Shown here piece by piece: positions 10,965-21,734 of a stretch of 64,000 nt of DNA. The stretch is taken from positions 9,098,021 to 9,162,020 of the forward strand of contig BSYO01000014.1 in the NCBI GenBank assembly GCA_033239525.1. Direction: 5' to 3'. The translations under genes and the position numbers were made by a program. The DNA is from Nepenthes gracilis. Lineage: Eukaryota > Streptophyta > Magnoliopsida > Caryophyllales > Nepenthaceae. Under the pieces are notes generated by a model. That model saw only the letters and a program-made list of their open reading frames with translations, was not told the DNA's origin and did not search any database. The stretch's first letter is position 1. Every line of letters starts with the position of its first letter.

Positions 10965-13221
10965 CTTAAAGCACCATCTGATTTAATGTGAAAACCACTT
11001 CGGGAATCTTTGTCTAATTCATTTATAATATTCACAAGGAATGAATCATTCTCTTGTCTTCCCTTAACTTCATCTATCACCTCTGGCTGGACTTGGAGGT
11101 ATGCTAAAATCATACGCTTTCCTTGCACATAACGTTGGATATCATAGTATATTAGACAGTCCAGCATTTTCATTTGTTTAACTTGCATCCTTGCCAAGAT
11201 ACCAGGTTGCCGACTTAGTGCATCGCCAACTACATTGGCCTTCCCTAGTTCGTACCGGATTTCACAATCATAGTCATTTAGGAATTCAATCCACCTTCTC
11301 TGCCTCATGTTCAATTCCTTTTGGGAGAATAAATACTTTAGACTCTTATGATCGGAGTAGACCAAGAATCTCTCACCATACAGGTAATGTCTCCAGATTT
11401 TTAGTACAAATACTACTGCAGCCAATTCTAGATCATGAGTTAGGTAATTCCTTTCATGGTCTTTCAACTATCGCGAACCATAGGCAATTACCCTTCCGTT
11501 CTGCATTAAAACACAACCCAACCCAAACTTTGAGGCATCACAATAAACAATCAATCCTCCTGATCTATTTAGAATGGTCAGGACCGGAGCAGAAGTTAAC
11601 CGGTCTTTAAGTACTTGGAAACTCCCTTCACAAGCATCAATCCACTCAAACTTAGCATCCTTCTTTGTTAACTGCATGAGTGGTAGGGCGATTTGGGAGA
11701 AGTTTTCCACAAACCATCTGTAATATCCGGCCAAGCCTAAGAAGCTCCGTACTTCGGTCACAGAAGTTGGCCGGTTCTACTTTACCATTGCTTCCACTTT
11801 CTTAGGGTCGACGAAAATCCCTTCTTTGGAGATGACGTGTCCAAGGAATCTCATTTCCTCTAACCAAAATTTACACTTTTTTAATTTGGCGAACAACTGG
11901 TACTCCCTAAGGATCCGGAGTGTAGTCCATAAATGCTCCTCATGTTCCTCATAGCTTTTGGAATACACAAGGATGTCGTCAATAAAGACGATCACAAACT
12001 TGTCCAGGTATGGTTGAAAATTTCGGTTCATCAAGTCCATAAATACAGCTAGAGCGTTAGTCAACCTAAAAGGCATCACTACAAATTCATAGTGCCCATA
12101 TCTAGTCTGAAACGCAGTCTTTGCTGTATCCTCCCTTCTGATCCGAAGCTAATGATATTCGGATCTAAGGTCGATTTTTGAAAATACGCAAGCTCCTTGT
12201 AATTGGTCAAGGAGGTCATCAATCCTTGGCAGAGGATATTTGTTCTTGATGGTAATTTTGTTCAGTTCACGATAATCCACACATAATCTCATGGTCCCAT
12301 CCTTCTTTCTTACAAAGAGAACCAGTGCTCCCCATGGTGACACACTCGGCCGAATGAAACCTTTATCTAATAATTCCTGCAGTTGCTGTTTCAATTCTTT
12401 AAGTTCGGCCGGTGCCATCCGATATGGTGCTTTGGATATTGGTGCTAATCCTGACATCAATTCTACTCCAAATTCCAACTCTCACTGGGGTGGCAGTTCA
12501 GGTAATTCATCAGGGAATATGTCTTCGAATTTCCACACCACATGAATCTCTTTGGCCAGAGATTCTTGACCTTTAGTAGTCACATTGGCGAAGGCTAGAT
12601 AAGCTTGACACCTATCATCAATTAAGTGCCTAGCATGAAGGGATGAAATGAAGCAAGATGCTTCTTTACCCCGGACTCCTTGAATATAGAAAGGCTTGTT
12701 TCCTGGGATGGTGAATTCTACTCTTTTTCGGAAACAATAAATCTTGGCATGATATTTGGCTAACCAATTCATTCCCAAGATTGCATCGAAGTCCTTCATT
12801 TTTAGCAAAACTAGATTAACAGGCATCACGCATCCATTTGATTCTATTGAACACTCCGAATACACTACATTTAAAATTACAAATGACCCCGTGGGTGAGG
12901 CGACCATTAATGGGCAACCAAGAACTTGAAGGAGGGTTGTAAGATATTTTGTAAATTCATGGGAGACAAATGAGTGGGTGGATCCGGAGTCAAAAAGCAC
13001 ATGACTAGAAGTGCCATAGATAGAAAGTGTACCTTCCACTACCTCCGTAGAGGTTTCGGCCTCCTTTGCAGAAACAACAAACACCTTAGTTGGGATAGGA
13101 GACTTAAATCCTAGGGCTTGTTTAGCAAGTGGGCAATCTCTGATCATGTGTCCAGCTTGGCCACAATTATAATAAACCCCCAGCTTCTTATAGTAAGGCT
13201 TCCCTTGCAATTCAGAACAAT
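10965..13221 (-). pseudogene. Tekay/Del-like gag-pol fragment: zinc knuckle, protease, RT, RNase H
   Basis: Read right to left: a zinc-knuckle remnant (YNCGQAGHMIRDCPLA, with the first Cys replaced by Tyr); an RVP_2-type aspartic protease (VLFDSGSTHSFVS, catalytic D in DSGS; DAILGMNWL); reverse transcriptase ([36 protein letters not shown], and FIDDILVYS with the catalytic DD retained); and RNase H ([31 protein letters not shown]). Frames are long but interrupted by a few stops and a frameshift between RT halves. The start Met of gag, most of gag and all of integrase are missing. The integrase side ends at about 10965 in the sequence SDGAL, where it abuts the PF04195 ORF with no LTR. It cannot be autonomous. 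Confidence 0.9.
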
Positions 13222-14278
13222 TTTTCCTTAAATCAGATGAACAGAACAGATTTTATACATAGAACAAATTTCATACATACTAAAATATAAGTTCATAAAA
13301 ATATCAGATAAAGGAACAGAACAAACTTCATATATACTAAAACATAATTTTATAAGAATATCAGATATACTCGTATCGCAAACATGCATGATCATGAACT
13401 TTAAAACAGGGTGAGTATTCTTGCCTCGGTTTCTTCTATCTTACCTTGATCTTTACTCTTGTCTGGTTTCTTCTACTTTGCCTTGATTTTTGACCTTCCT
13501 TTACAGAGAACTCTATTACGTGCCTTTTTCTAACTCCTCTAGTTCTTATTTATAGGCCTTAGGTCTGATGACTATTATTAATGATTGACAATATAGGAAA
13601 AATGTTTCTTATTTATGGCTCTACATTTTTCAAAAAGTTTCCTTATTAATTAGATCATTTATGGTTTTATATTTCCAATGAGTTCATTAATTCCTAGTTA
13701 ACTAAACTTAACGGGATTTAGATTTCTTAATTAATTCCTGGTTCACTGAACTTAACATGATTTAGCTTTCTCATGTAAACACATTCAATTCCTTCTACAT
13801 AACTTTCAGTCAACACCTATTGACCGGATTATCAACTTCGACTTTCCCATAAACTACTCCGGCCACCAATACACAAAGCCACTCTGTCCTTCAAGACCAC
13901 TTCGGCCTTACATTTATATAATGTACTCCGGCCTTCAATGGAACAAAACCCGATTTTAAAACATGTTAAAGGTCGGTTTTGATTTTCTTTAAAGTGGCTA
14001 GTCTTGATAATAATAGAGCCGGACTTGTTTTGCACGAAGGAATAACCGAACTTCTTTTATACTAAGGGACAAGATGAACTTCTCTTTCTCAAGTAAAGCC
14101 GGACTCGATTTTCATCAAAGAAATGTCGGACTCGATTTTCATTAAGTAAAAGCCGAACTCGATTTTCATCAAGGAAATCCGGACTTCTCTTCATCATGCA
14201 AGGGCCAAACTGGCGTTGACCGGATTATAAGGACTTGATGACTGGAATTTCCTATGTTCTAGAATCTGGGCTGTTACA
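13222..14278 (-). mobile_element. Probable 5' LTR (part) of the Tekay/Del-like element
   Basis: On the minus strand the right end begins TGTAACAGCCCAGATTC, a start typical of Tekay/Del LTRs. A TATA-like stretch (GGCCTATAAATAAG on the minus strand, near 13550) and a later AAGAATACTCACCC donor-like region resemble the promoter-leader part of related LTRs in the window. It contains two copies of a roughly 65-bp AT-rich repeat (13235-13370) and short repeats on GCCGGACTCGATTTTCATC (14095-14185). The left boundary is unclear because gag is truncated at the junction, and no target duplication was found. Confidence 0.5.
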
Positions 14279-16205
14279 CTACTAACTCCCACCAAATCTC
14301 TAAGAAGAAGTACCAGAGTAAGTAGCCTACTCCACTTACTCCACCAAACCTCTCCTATTTATATAGTGGGCTCTGGTTGAAGAGGCAAGTGTGAGTACGG
14401 GTAAGTGAAAGCAGTGAGGAGCGAAGAATGAAGGAAATCCTCAAGTCAGCCGGAGTGGGCAGTCAGGCAAGTGTACTTCAGACGTCATTCTTTTTAAGAA
14501 TATTGCAAGTGCACCCCCTGTTTTTAAGTTCATGATTTGATACTCTGTTTTTAACTTCAGAATATTGCAAGTGTATTGGACGATCATTCTTTTAAATTCG
14601 TGTGCCCAAATTTTAAAGTTCAAGCACTTATAATTCAATCTCCAAAGTTCCAGCTTTAAACGAAACTGCGAGTTTTCCCTTCCCACTTAGATTAAATGCA
14701 TACTATTTTAATTACTATTTGATAAGTTTTATTCTGGTTCGAATGCATGCTTTCTGCCTTCTGCTAAACTCATGTTGAAACTAGAGTGCATGAAAAGGAA
14801 AGAGTAGACCGGCTTGTATGACACTTACATTACCCAAATTTGAAACAGGCCTTGATTAGTAAAACAATTTGAAACCGGTCTTATAGTATATTTTTAAATC
14901 GGCTTAAGTAAATATCAAAACCGGCCTTGCATGTTAATTTGAAATCAGCCTTACATATTAATTTGAAACAGGCCAAGAATAATTGAAATTGGCCTTAATC
15001 GAAACCGACATTTGTACTGCAATTTCGAAATCGGCCTTGTATCGTAATATTGAAACCGGCATTTGCTCTATGACTTTGAAACCGGCCATGATTTGAAACC
15101 GGCCATGATTTGAAACCGGCCTTGTATCACAAATTTGAAGCCGGCATTTGTAATATAATTTTGAAACCGGCTTTGTAAAGTGACGTATCAGTTCTATGAT
15201 TTGAAATCGTCTTAAAGTATATGATTTTTGAACTAAGTTCTATGATTTGAAACCGGCTTGAAGTATATGATTTTTGAACCGGCCTTAAGATATTTGTACA
15301 TAATCTCTGAAGGATTAATAGTGATGTTTCCGACTGATACTGAAAATGGCTTTCAGTTAACGATAAGAAGAAAATGTTTCCGTTTCTGTTATTGTGGACC
15401 CATAACTAATATACAGTTAGGTTAGGTTCTCCGGCATGCCTTAAAACTTATGGTGATAATCGAGGATAACTTTGTCCATAGAGTTATATGTGGTCCACCC
15501 TCCTCAGGACGTTATAATAGGAGGGTAGCTTCTGTTCTGTTCTGGCCGGCGCCCCCCTTGGATAGGTAAAGGATCTCGTGAGGTGAGATCATCTGTTCTG
15601 TTATTGCCATTGATTGTGGGGAGATGTACATAATCTATCCTCGATTATTCATACCCTCCGCCAGTAGGGTCTACTGGTAGGTCCTATACTATGGAAGTAA
15701 AACCGACTTCTGCTTTCGGAAACATGAGTACATTGACTTCTGATTTCTGAAGCTTGATCGTTTCTATTTTTAAGTCTGTATTGTAATTCTGCTATTGAGT
15801 TCTGTTCTGCATATATGTTTTACTACATACCTACATTTACCTTACTGAGCCTCGGCTCACTGTTTTATTGTTTTCCCCCTCCAGAGAAGATTGTAGAGTT
15901 GTGCCGGATGAGAAAGACTAAAGTTCAATCTAAAGGATTCCTGAAGATATAAAATACTTTTGGAAGGAAGCAGTCTTAATAGAGTATATATACAAAATTG
16001 TAATTGGACCATTACGCCTATGTATGCATGAATGAGTTTTTGGGTATGAATATGAATGCTTCGGCAGATTTTTAGATCAACTTCCGCTACATATTGTTAT
16101 AAATATCTTATATGGGTCCTAGATGGTATCTGTGATATTGTGTTTGCATGTTATGTTATAACTAGATTAGTTGTGTGCATGTACTGAGTTACGGTACAGG
16201 CTGTT
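14279..16205 (+). mobile_element. Tekay/Del-like LTR segment in sense orientation
   Basis: The block 15440-15700 (GGATAACT, GTGGTCC, TAGGGTCTACT) matches in order the block 23580-23800 inside the solo LTR at 21735-24514. The 3' part (CTCACTGTTTTATTG, then TTGTAATTGG) fits as well. A precise 5' end was not identified, and 14279-14860 is unassigned. The right end is lost where gag-like antisense sequence begins near 16205-16250. Confidence 0.5.
14865..15290 (+). repeat. Degenerate tandem repeat on TTTGAAACCGGCCTTG
   Basis: Roughly fifteen units of 20-35 bp, each with a GAAACCGGC-like core and a variable AT-rich tail. The units are most regular around 15080-15120. The repeat lies inside the sense LTR segment. 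Confidence 0.8.
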
Positions 16206-16229
16206 TATTTTTGTCCTGACTGACGGAAT

Positions 16230-16612
16230 CAATTGAGAAAAAAAAAAATCTTTTCCTTCACAATAAATCACAAAAACAACCTTTTCCTGATCAGAATATT
16301 GAATAATCGTAAATATTTTCTTAAGTCTCCGAATCCAAATGTCTTTATTAGATCGGGTTCTCCTAAAAATTGAGGTGCCTTTCCACCGTAAACCTTTCAC
16401 ATGCCGTTAGGGCAGACTTTACTAGGATTAGCTCTAGTGTAGAAGCCAGAGCCACGTGACGTTGCTCCATTGATTCTAATATCTTAGTCATCCTCCCCAA
16501 CATGTTCAGATAATCAGTCTCTCAGTCTTGGGAAATTCTAGCACTTCCACGAGTATTTCTTCTTTCTCTTCTACTAGCTATGCTATTTCGTACAAACATT
16601 ACAGCATTCATC
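16230..16612 (-). pseudogene. Ty3/gypsy gag N-terminal fragment
   Basis: Reading right to left, a Met near 16612 opens a basic N-terminus, followed after stops by WIRRLKKIFTIIQYSDQEKV. This matches the start of the retrotransposon gag domain (WLEEIEKIF...CPDEQKV type). It ends at about 16230 against sense LTR sequence. Together with the primer-binding-site-like motif at 16964-16974 and the LTR beginning at 16975, it forms the 5' end of a truncated antisense Tekay/Del-like element. Confidence 0.55.
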
Positions 16613-16963
16613 AATCCTTAAATATTCAAATTACAGGGAAGGGTTAGAATCAATACATTTCAAAATAAAAACCCTTAAGGCTAAGACCTAAACATTCCAT
16701 CTAATCCAAACTACTTCATCTTACCTCAACTTATAACAAAGCAACTCAAACCTTAAACCCAATTCAATCAACCTAGGCCTGCATTCGATATCAATCATCC
16801 TAAATACTAAATCCTAATTGAATTCTAATCTTATTTATGCAAACAAGGACACCTTGGACTATTCAATATAACTTAATACACTTTTCTCTATTTATTCGAT
16901 CAATCTTAGTCGATCCTAAGCTTCCGCATATGATTTAAATCAATCCTAAGGCATATCTTTTCT

Positions 16964-16974
16964 CTAATAACATT
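16964..16974 (-). other. Degenerate primer-binding site (initiator-Met type)
   Basis: On the minus strand directly after the LTR the sequence reads TGTTATTAGAG, against the plant retrotransposon PBS TGGTATCAGAG (9 of 11 positions). This suggests the adjoining LTR is a 5' LTR and not a solo LTR. Confidence 0.45.
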
Positions 16975-19239
16975 TGTAATGGAATAGGTCGTATCTTTTA
17001 TGACCTTCCGTTAATCGACATACTTAGCAAAAATAAATTTAAAATGCCTAAATTTAAAATATTAAAGTTTTCAGAAAATTGGGTAGAGCTTTCTCTAAAA
17101 ACGGGATAAAAACTACACAAATAACCTGTATAAACAATCCTATAATATATATAAATCACCAGATCTTCAAAATTTAATTCACAACACAATGACATTTCAT
17201 CCGCAAGATCAACACAAGCCATATTATGCATGGCTCTAATACAGTACTCCTAACTACTGTATTTGATTTAAGAGAGATGTCATCTATGACCAAACAAAAT
17301 TTAAACTCCAACAAACAACAATGCGGAAGTAACTAGATCCATATGTCATCTCGCGGAAGCATAAATTATACATTCATCAAAATATAAAGGCATTCATCAT
17401 AATACAAAATATCCATCAACAAGGTTAGCTAAATACAATTACAAATTTTCAAAGTTTCCCAAAGTTCTTTGAGGATCTTCAAGCCTAACGAGTCCTCTTC
17501 TTACTAGCCAACTCCTATCTTCAGTCATCCTTATTAGGTCTCAACTTATCTAGAAGGGAACAGAAAGTAAGGACAGGAAGATTCTCATATAAAGCATGCA
17601 AGCATTTGAAATGAGGAATCATGGAAACATAAACATGCAGGCGATCAAGGTACAACATAAAACGATGCATAAACATGAGGAAAGCATGCTTCTTTAAAAC
17701 AATCTGATCACATTCCCTCCTTATTTACATCTTGAGGGCAGGATGGTTCTTCTTATTTCTTCATTCATGGTTCATAGATAGGAGGGTTCTTGGTGGGTTC
17801 TTTTTCTTTTCTTACTTCATGGTTCATGGCTCTTTCTTTTAATTCTCAAGCGTTGGATCCCTTGTTCTTTTGGTTCTTGGCTCTTGATCTTACTCATGAG
17901 ATCCTTAGTTCTTATTCATCATTGTTCTTCTTCTTTTCTTTTTAATGATCTTTCTCACAAGATCCTTAATTCTTATTCATCACTTTCCTCCTTATTTACA
18001 TCCCGAGGGTAGGATGGTTCTTCTTGTTGTTGTTCTTCTTCTTCTTTCAATGATCTCACTCATGAGATCCTTAGTTCTTGATTCTTCATTCATCGTCTTG
18101 ATCTCACTCACGAGATCCTTAGTTCTTATTCTTCACTTCCTGCCTTATTTACATCCCGAGGGCAGGATGATTCTTCTTGTTCTTCTTTCTTAGCTCAAAA
18201 GCTCATATCTTCCTTATTAACATCCTAAGGACAGGATGTTCAATGAGGCCTAATCAAAGTCCTCTTAAAATTAATGCCCCGGGAAAGGCGGTCCACACAT
18301 CATGTGGTGGACCGGGATATTCCCCTGGCAAACTAATGAGCTCTGGGCCACAGCCATCGAATAGGCTAAGAGCTCTCGATAATGTTGGACGGCGTAACAT
18401 ATTACGATTTTTTTGAGGAAACGTGTCCAAATGGCCCACATTCATGTCATAACTTATCACATAGTGTTTCCTCATTATATCTCTAGATATACAAATACTC
18501 TACTCTCATTCTTGAGCTAGGGTTTGGTCTGACCACATATCAATCACAAAATACATGTCAAACATCACATAAATCATGATATTTTCACTTAAGCATGAAA
18601 TCTGTTCGCTTAATCATGAAAAATATGGAAATCATGCATTAATCTTGGAGGGAGAGGGTATTAGAACAAGAATACCCTTTTTTAGAGATAGAAAAAGCAA
18701 ACAATAAATGAAGAGGGAGTTCGTAGTACACTTGCCTTAGCCTAATTAACTGATTTTTTTACTCTGATTAGACTGGTTGTGGCGGAAAAATCCTTCCTTT
18801 CCTATTTTCTCTTCTCCTTCATTTCCTCTTCCCTTTCTCCTTCCTACTTCCGCCGTTCATGTTTTTCCTCTCTCTCTCCTCTCCTCCCCCTTTTATAACC
18901 GATGCTTGAAGTCGGTGGAACCTTTGAGAATGTGCTCGAGTGCGCATTGAGCACTAAGGCACAAAGAAGGTCCGTGCTTGGGCACTCGTTGAGCATCCTT
19001 TGGGTGCGACATTTTATTTTTTGTGCCCGGATGGTGCCTCAGGCATCGCTTGGGCGCCCCATTCTATTAAATGGGCTCGATTTGTGTCTCAAGTGCAACT
19101 CAAGTGCCGAAGCCTTGATGGCCCTTTTTTACTTCTGAATTAATTTTATTCCCATTTTTTTCTAATCCATTTACTTTAATATTAATTATTTTACCTTAAT
19201 GACAATAATTTACTATGTTTTGGAACCTAGGTTATTACA
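16975..19239 (-). mobile_element. Tekay/Del-like LTR, antisense (2265 bp), flanked by ACATT
   Basis: Begins TGTAATGGAATAGG and ends GGTTATTACA on the plus strand. The 5 bp on both sides are ACATT (16970-16974 and 19240-19244). Internal blocks match the other antisense LTRs: ATGCATGGCTCTAATACAG near 17228 corresponds to CATGGCTCCAATCACAG near 24844, and GCGGAAGTAACTAGATCC near 17325 to GCGGAAGCATAACTAGATC near 24936. A GC-rich stretch follows on the transcribed side at 18900-19100. The interpretation is split: solo LTR by the flanking match, or 5' LTR by the PBS-like and gag sequences to its left. Confidence 0.75.
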
Positions 19240-19849
19240 ACATTACTATAGGATCGGCCTTGCCAAGCACCTAAATTAGTCCTCTCGTTCTAGCGAGGCC
19301 ATTCACAAGCAAAAGGCTAGATATTCTAGGAGCCCTTCCCGTCTTGTGCTTTTCATCCTAGTGATAGAATGGTAGAGAGCCTGTCGTTGCCGCTGGAGTC
19401 TTCCTGTTGCCTGAAGGTCACTGGTATCTCAGGGATGGCGAATGATTTATCGCTTTGGGTTTTTATCTTGCGTTTCAATACCAGGTGAAATTTTTTTCCA
19501 AGAGTGGGCCCTGTTGCTCAAATCCTACCAAATATCGAGATTGTCAGGTGGATGAGATTTTCCCTAGTGGTCTATCCTTTCCTCTAGTTTCTCCCCTTGG
19601 GGTGTTGACACTTATGCATGGGAGGAAGGAGCCCCCAACCATTGCTCATCCAAACAAGCGCATATAACCCAAAGCAGTTTGAGCTTAATGCCCTTCATAC
19701 TCGGCAAGGGCAGGTTGTGTATCACCATGGCTGTCTGGGTGGTTATCGCCGTGGGAGGTAATATCTTCAGCCGACGTGTTGGCTGGAGTACGAGTATTGA
19801 TTATGTTTGTTTCATTTTTATGAGATGGAAAGATTTTTTAGTCATTTTT
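19240..19849 (-). pseudogene. Decayed leader and gag N-terminus of a Tat-like element
   Basis: It lies immediately downstream, in the minus direction, of a Tat-type primer-binding site at 19850-19863. The minus-strand frames are broken but show a hydrophilic stretch (TSAEDITSHGDNHPDSHGDT) of the composition usual for Tat gag N-termini. No gag core domain could be recognised, so the assignment rests mostly on position. Confidence 0.35.
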
Positions 19850-19863
19850 TGTAGACGGTGCCA
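19850..19863 (-). other. Tat-type primer-binding site
   Basis: The plus strand reads GTAGACGGTGCCA, so the minus strand gives TGGCACCGTCTAC, one base different from the TGGCGCCGTC of the tandem element. As there, a single A separates it from an LTR starting TGATG. Confidence 0.5.
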
Positions 19864-20129
19864 ATGATGTGTCCCCAAATCCATTTTATTATATGGATTT
19901 GGGAGCCTCCCAGTCTTCCTCGGTCGAGTCAAACTCACCAGTCTCTTTCTCTAATAACCTGGGTCATGCGCAGCACAACAAACGAATAAGAGGACAGAGA
20001 ATTGGTAGGACTCACTCCCCGATTTATCATCCAACACCTAAATCAAATCTTTCTCAACTGATAAAAGATGTAAGGATGTGAGAGAATGTGTGGATGCATG
20101 TGATGGGGGATTGAGTGTGAGTGTGCCCG

Positions 20130-20720
20130 ATTAACGGGCAACTTAGAGGTGTACTCGATTATGTGGGGCTTAGAGATGCGCTCAATTGAAAGACGGCCTA
20201 GAGGTGTGCTCGACTACAGGGCGGCTTAGATGTATGTTTGGCTAAGGGGCAATTTAGAAGTGCAATCGACTATGGGATGGCTTAGAGGTACACCCGACTG
20301 TGAAACGTTTTAGAGGTATGTCCGACTAACGGGTGGCTTAAAGGTGCACCTGGCTACGGGACGGTTTACAAGTACATTCAGCCGAGGGGAAACTTAGAGT
20401 TGCACCTGACTGTGGGGCAGTTTAAAGGTAGTCTGGCTAAGGGGCGGCTTATAGGTGCACTTGGTTGAGAGGCGGATTAGAAATACACCCAACTGTGGGG
20501 TAATTTAGAGGAGTGCGTCTTGCTAAGGGTTAGCTTAGAGGTGCGTCAAACTATGGGGCGGTTTTAAGTTGCACTCAACTAAGGGGCGGCTTAGAGGTGC
20601 ACTCTATTGAGGGGTGTCTTAAATGTGCATACGATTGAGGGGCGACTTAGAGTTGCACCGGACTAATGGGTGATTTAAATGTGCACCCGGTTGAGATGTA
20701 GTTTAAAGGTGTGCCCGAAG
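20130..20720 (+). repeat. Minisatellite of about 33 bp, roughly 18 degenerate units
   Basis: Each unit contains a GGGCGGCTTAGAGGTGCAC-like core followed by a CCGACTANG-like tail. Units drift in both sequence and spacing. No open frame runs through it. Confidence 0.85.
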
Positions 20721-20739
20721 GACTAAGCTCTTAGAAGGA

Positions 20740-20900
20740 AGGATCCTCTGGAAGGTGGGTTGGTCTCTGGAAGGATTGGGTAGGCCTCCTAGATAGACTG
20801 GAGGACAGGCCTCCTGGATGAATTGGACAGGCCTCTTAGATGAATTAGGCAGGCCTCATCGATGGATTGGGCAGGCTCCTTGGATGGATTGGTGGGCAAG
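20740..20900 (+). repeat. Minisatellite of about 26 bp (GGCCTCCTGGATGAATTGGACA)
   Basis: About six imperfect units directly left of the LTR at 20901. Related units (CTCCTGGATGAAGAGTCGGG) reappear at 29180-29370. Confidence 0.75.
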
Positions 20901-21734
20901 TGTGACGAATTGAGTTATTTATCTTAAATAACTTCCGTCAAAATCCATAATAAAGCCCATAATTAATATTATGAGTTTCTGCCAAAAATCCGGCAGAGTT
21001 TCCTCTGCAATTAGACGAAAACCATAATACAACCTATTTAGAATAAACTTGTACAAGCACACAACTATCCAAATTCAACACTTTGCCCTACAACACAATA
21101 CACAGAACCACAATTGCCATATCATTCATGGCTCCAGCACAGCACACCTAAACTACCATGTTGGATCTATGAGATGCCACTAAGTACTTGTTAATCATCC
21201 ATATATAACCTGTAGAAGTATAAATACACCCAATAGCATGCGGAAACTAGTATGTCCAATCATCAGTCATTTTCTACAATATACATCAATCTTTCTAAAA
21301 GAAGAATATAAATATACATATATTTTTTTATCCAAACGTAAATTAAACTACAAGTTCTAAGTTTTTAGTGCGGTTTTCTAAATCCAATGCTTAGTCCACT
21401 TCTAACCTCTACTCTAACTCGTTGGGTATATCAAACTTGTGCTAAATTGGAGATAAGGAGAAGTAAGGGTGAGCTAGAAAGCCCAACAAGTATATCATAA
21501 CCAAACGATAATCAATATAGATCAGGATATACAAGAAAGGTGTAAGCATGAAGAAGATACATTTAACAAGGATATGCTCGAATATGCTTTGGTATACACT
21601 TTACCTTTTCCTTTTTGATTATGATTTACACAAAATTATTTGTCTTGGCGGGACCAGGGCCAATAAGAAGTACTGGCTAATGATGCGAGAGAACGAGGAA
21701 AGGAATGTGGTCACTACACATTCTAAAGCACACG

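Larger units (their letters stand above)
19865..20900 (-). mobile_element. Tat-like LTR, interrupted by a later LTR insertion
   Basis: Starts TGATGTGTCC directly beside the primer-binding site, as in the 40719 and 50516 LTRs. Its interior is dominated by two minisatellites (20130-20720 and 20740-20900). Similar 'GGCCTCCTAGA' units resume at 29180, so the LTR was probably split by the younger LTR at 20901-29174. Confidence 0.45.

Noticed and set aside
16975..19239. Certain solo LTR, as for 21735-24514
   Set aside because: The adjoining primer-binding-site-like motif and gag remnant leave a truncated element equally possible, so only the LTR itself is claimed.
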